From Chryseolinea lacunae (GTDB lineage: Bacteria > Bacteroidota > Bacteroidia > Cytophagales > Cyclobacteriaceae), in NCBI RefSeq assembly GCF_016735595.1, contig NZ_JAERRB010000003.1, forward strand, positions 237,401 through 301,400: 64,000 bases of DNA, written 5' to 3'. The position numbers were made by a program, and so were the translations under genes. The notes beneath the pieces are model-generated. The model was not told the origin of the DNA and ran no database searches. It worked only from the letters and a program-made list of their open reading frames with translations. Each line of letters starts with the position of its first letter. Position 1 is the stretch's first letter. Shown in pieces: positions 63,910-64,000 of the stretch.

Positions 63910-64000
63910 ATGCGCACGAAACTCATTATGCTCGTGGTGGTTGTGCTCACAACCCTGCAGTGCTCTTCGCCATCATCGTCCTCGTCCGGAAACATCTCTT
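63910..64000 (+). CDS. Start of a lipoprotein gene cut by the window edge
   Basis: The ATG at 63910 begins a clear lipoprotein signal: MRTKLIMLVVVVLTTLQCSS, with the lipobox cysteine at residue 18 and a run of Ser just after (SSPSSSSSGN). About 30 codons are visible before base 64000. The 212 bp upstream of it contain no other gene. No statement about function is possible from this fragment. Confidence 0.6.
   Translation, partial: MRTKLIMLVVVVLTTLQCSSPSSSSSGNIS

Noticed and set aside
1-64000. Mobile element, prophage, CRISPR, defence island or biosynthetic cluster.
   Set aside because: No transposase, integrase, phage, Cas or synthase gene was seen, and codon use is uniform; the only base-composition outlier noticed is the gap at 34195-34546.

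Overview
The window is a stretch of ordinary chromosome from a member of the Bacteroidota, most likely the order Cytophagales. The taxonomic markers are a GldB-type gliding-motility lipoprotein, families largely confined to the phylum (DUF4293, DUF6702), a leucine/valine-type dehydrogenase, ClpC, many Sec signal peptides ending in A-Q, many short lipoprotein boxes, and almost no Shine-Dalgarno sequences. Two intergenic sites match the Bacteroidota promoter -7 element TAnnTTTG. The base composition is GC-rich for the phylum, with strongly C/G-ending codons in nearly every gene. No rRNA, tRNA, CRISPR array, insertion sequence, integrase or phage gene was seen. Coding density is high and only one gene-free stretch exceeds 300 bases (34195-34546).

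Layout. 1-8210: the 5' part of a Leu/Val dehydrogenase gene, two ABC half-exporters whose ATP sites look complementary (a heterodimer) around a pair of paralogous envelope-protein genes, then truA and a thiolase. 8290-13128: DUF4293, htpG, a MORN-like protein, and a PLP-dependent ammonia-lyase/racemase gene overlapping a small pore-loop membrane protein. 13185-19080: two tandem secreted M1 metallopeptidases, a HupE/UreJ-type metal permease and the divergent DUF6702 gene. 19150-26419: gldB, tpiA, prmA, a nucleoside-permease-like MFS protein, a Gfo/Idh/MocA oxidoreductase, a family-4 glycosyltransferase and a DUF1080 glycoside-processing protein. 26441-35728: a sigma factor overlapping a small anti-sigma-like gene, an acidic protein, uvrA, a polyprenyl synthase, rnr, a candidate structured RNA region, a DEDD exonuclease and a conserved hypothetical.

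35759-45944: lipB, a Tat-exported phosphoesterase, yraN, polA with a degenerate proofreading domain, a lipoprotein, an acyl-CoA synthetase, dienelactone hydrolase, DinB, a 2OG-Fe(II) oxygenase and an LEA-like lipoprotein. 46046-54100: YihY, a thioesterase, mltG, a Sua5/YciO protein, a DMF-deformylase-like lipoprotein, WbqC and clpC. 54198-64000: a vWA membrane protein, rarA, a histidine kinase/response regulator pair, proC, a two-gene YeeE/YedE-type transporter, a MATE exporter, a propeller-like lipoprotein and the start of another lipoprotein.

Functionally this is mostly housekeeping: DNA repair and replication (uvrA, polA, rarA, exonuclease, yraN), RNA processing and modification (rnr, truA, sua5-like, prmA), protein quality control (htpG, clpC), envelope biogenesis and export, and lipid/CoA metabolism. 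I found no defence island, biosynthetic cluster or mobile cargo. The items most worth a second look are the separated heterodimeric ABC exporter, the filter-altered pore-loop protein, the PolA lacking three of four proofreading residues, the 80-bp sigma/anti-sigma overlap, the M1/HupE/DUF6702 cassette and the possible structured RNA near 34300-34500.
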